Assembly: GCF_037893015.1 (NCBI RefSeq)
Contig: NC_133662.1
Location: 270,747,944 to 270,811,943 of the forward strand
Direction: 5' to 3'
Origin: Macrotis lagotis
Lineage: Eukaryota > Chordata > Mammalia > Peramelemorphia > Peramelidae
DNA length: 64,000 bases
Below are positions 24,430 through 64,000 of the stretch, piece after piece (the first letter of the stretch is position 1; each line of letters starts with the position of its first letter). The notes under the pieces are model-generated. The model was not told the DNA's origin and did not search any database. It worked only from the letters and a program-made list of their open reading frames with translations. The translations under genes and the position numbers were made by a program.

Positions 24430-24740
24430 TCAGAGGAAGGCAGTCAGGGTGGGGTAAGGACTCCAGGTTAGGCTATTGAAGGAAGTGAGGATATTTCATC
24501 TGGAGAAGACTGGGGTAAGGGTGACATCAAGTATTTGAAGGAATGACCCCCCTGAAAAGAGATCTTATTCTGCATGGCCCCCCAAGAGCAGCACAAGGAG
24601 AAATGGGGGCAGCATCAGGTTTGATGTCAGAAACACTTCCCACTCAGCACTTCCCAAAATGGAATGGACTGCCTCCAAAGACAGTCACCCAAGCTTTCTG
24701 GTGGTCTTCTTGCAGTGAGGTTTCTTTTGGGGTGTGGACT
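24430..24740 (+). mobile_element. CR1/L3-type LINE 3' remnant
   Basis: TTCATCTGGAGAAGACTGGG, GACATCAAGTATTTGAAGGA, GGTTTGATGTCAGAAACACT, then AAATGGAATGGACTGCC follow the conserved CR1 3' order. Confidence 0.75.
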
Positions 24741-25129
24741 GGTCTCAGTGGCCCTTCCCACTGTGATTCTACTGCAGTATTTCAATTGGAAGAAAAAAAC
24801 ATGAAACATTTTTTCCTGTCTTTATGTCTCTGCCCAACAACCCTGTAAAAGAAAACACTGGAAAATGAAACAGTGCAATTCCAAATTCATGTTCCCTCTC
24901 GAGGTAGCCTCCAGCATATAGGCTTGGACACAAATCCCCGTGAAAAACCAATGTTTACAATGGCTGGCAATTATTCAGACCTGAAGCTACAAGAAGAGGG
25001 TTGATGCGGTGGGTGGGCTCTGGATCTCACCCAAGTCATCCTGACCACACAGTCCATCGTTTCCCTGACCTGCTGGTGAACAGAACTAGAGCCTAGTCAA
25101 AGTTGAAGAGAGTGAGGGCCCTGCAGAGG

Positions 25130-25700
25130 AGGAGGCAGCCTCCACCAGGCACACCCTGAAGTTAATTAAAGAGATTTTTCTTTCTTTTTCCTCTGCTCAT
25201 AATGGATTTGTGTGGGGGAAGCCAAAGCCCAAATGGAGGTGCTTGGAACCAAAGGCCCTGCACGACTGGCCCGATGCCCAGCAGTACTTTCATTTAATTA
25301 TTAAAGTGCTCAGTTCCTTGTTGGAAATACAAAATTACAACCACTTAAATATGGTCTGTGACTCAAAAATGGCCAGGAAGCTGCATTTTCGCCTCTTGTA
25401 AGCAAAAATGGAAATGGAGGTCATCCTGCAGCCTTCTCAGGCCTGTTCTCAAATTTCCTAAAGAATCCCCCTCTGGACAAGCCTAAAGCCAGCCCTGCCC
25501 AAGTTTCTGTGAACATCCCAGAACAGGAGGAAGAGGTCGGGCCTAATGAATTCATAAACTGGGGTCTCATCTGGCCCAAATGACCACTTTCTTCTTGTAT
25601 TTTACTTCTTCAAGCCTCTGAGCTTGTAAACACCCATCAGAGGAGAAATTAGGAGAATGGCTGATGATGGCTTTCAGGTAGGCTTCAACCAAAATGTCTA
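25130..25700. promoter_or_regulatory. Candidate conserved non-coding block downstream of NDUFA10
   Basis: Repeat-free. It includes GTTAATTAAAGAG, CTCATAATGG and CATTTAATTATTAAAGTGC. It lies within 0.75 kb of the NDUFA10 poly(A) site. Confidence 0.3.
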
Positions 25701-25884
25701 TTAAGACAAAAGCATTGCTGGGTCAATCTGGGGCCATTTTCCTTCCCTCTTTCAGTCTGTTCTGTTCTCCTTGGTTTTTGTTTGATGCAGCAGTGAGACT
25801 GTTTGAATGCAGGGCAGGACCCCAATGCTCAGAGTCAGACACACCCACCATCCAGGGACAAGAGCACTCACACGCACTTCAGGG

Positions 25885-26180
25885 AGTTTCACAGAAAAGA
25901 TTTTATTTCTTGGAAGTCTGAGGAAGCAAAATACAGACTTCTGTAGGGGTCAAGGCCAGTGGAAGAAAGGTGCTTACCAACCAGTTTTAGGAAATTCTAT
26001 TTTTTTAAATTCCTTTAACTGACATGTCTAGGGATCATAGAAGGCAGCGCTCATCTCCATGGTCCTGATAGAAGCCACAAGGCCGTTCTCTTCTTCCAGC
26101 TCATAACTGGAGACTCATTTCCTTGGTGACTGGTTAGGGCCTGTAACTGCTCCATTAGCTCCTTCCAAGGGGGAAAGGTT
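25885..26180 (-). other. NDUFA10: NDUFA10 3' UTR (probable extent)
   Basis: From the TGA stop, the minus strand runs about 275 bases to an AATAAA signal, with cleavage expected some 10-25 bases beyond. The UTR is therefore short, about 0.3 kb. It contains no recognisable repeat. The exact cleavage base is inferred, not seen. Confidence 0.7.
25902..25907 (-). promoter_or_regulatory. NDUFA10: NDUFA10 poly(A) signal AATAAA
   Basis: AATAAA on the minus strand is followed 20-40 bases downstream by a GU-rich stretch (GTGCGTGTGAGTG), the usual arrangement of a cleavage and polyadenylation site. It is the first canonical signal after the stop codon. Confidence 0.75.

Positions 26181-64000
<37,820 letters not shown>

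Overview
The window is nuclear DNA of a marsupial mammal. Two things show this. There are about nine copies or fragments of a tRNA-derived CORE-type SINE of the marsupial WSINE1/Mar1 kind, several with clear target-site duplications, on a background of decayed L1, L2, CR1/L3-like and MIR sequence. And the only gene I can name, NDUFA10, has ordinary GT-AG introns of 0.3 to 21 kb. The SINE sequence suggests an Australian lineage more than an opossum, but that is from memory and weak.

NDUFA10 (42-kDa accessory subunit of mitochondrial complex I) lies on the minus strand and fills the right 60% of the window. Exons 2 to 10 were all found by translation and splice sites: 63147-62979, 62686-62471, 61680-61594, 59992-59871, 58464-58385, 56499-56445, 54608-54523, 47549-47441 and 26249-26181. 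All reading phases join. Together they encode 330 residues plus a stop, exactly what is expected if exon 1 supplies 25 residues of a 355-residue protein. Exon 1 appears to end 5 bases inside the right edge, in a CpG-rich zone. The 3' end is a 0.3-kb UTR with a poly(A) signal at 25902-25907.

Intron 9 is about 21 kb. It holds a second, unidentified coding-like structure, also on the minus strand: two open exons (35199-34984 and 34796-34670), joined in phase across a 185-bp intron with a good donor and acceptor. Upstream of them (35200-35570) are protein-like stretches broken by stops and a frameshift. This is either a small nested gene with a poor 5' end, unannotated alternative exons, or the remains of a lost gene. 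It is the most novel item here. The intron also holds L1, L2 and CR1-like fragments, a SINE-(GAAA)n-SINE composite and repeat-poor AT-rich blocks that look like conserved non-coding DNA.

The left 25.8 kb looks intergenic, in the direction that in human leads to HDAC4. It holds an (TC)n tract, a (CA)n tract, a G-rich minisatellite, L2, L1, CR1, MIR and SINE copies, a GC-rich block at 14.7-18.7 kb with long but unconvincing minus-strand ORFs, and several repeat-free AT-rich blocks that may be enhancers. I saw no known protein, tRNA or rRNA gene there.

All clearly recognised LINE fragments lie on the plus strand, antisense to NDUFA10. I saw no prokaryotic features, CRISPR arrays or intact viral genes.
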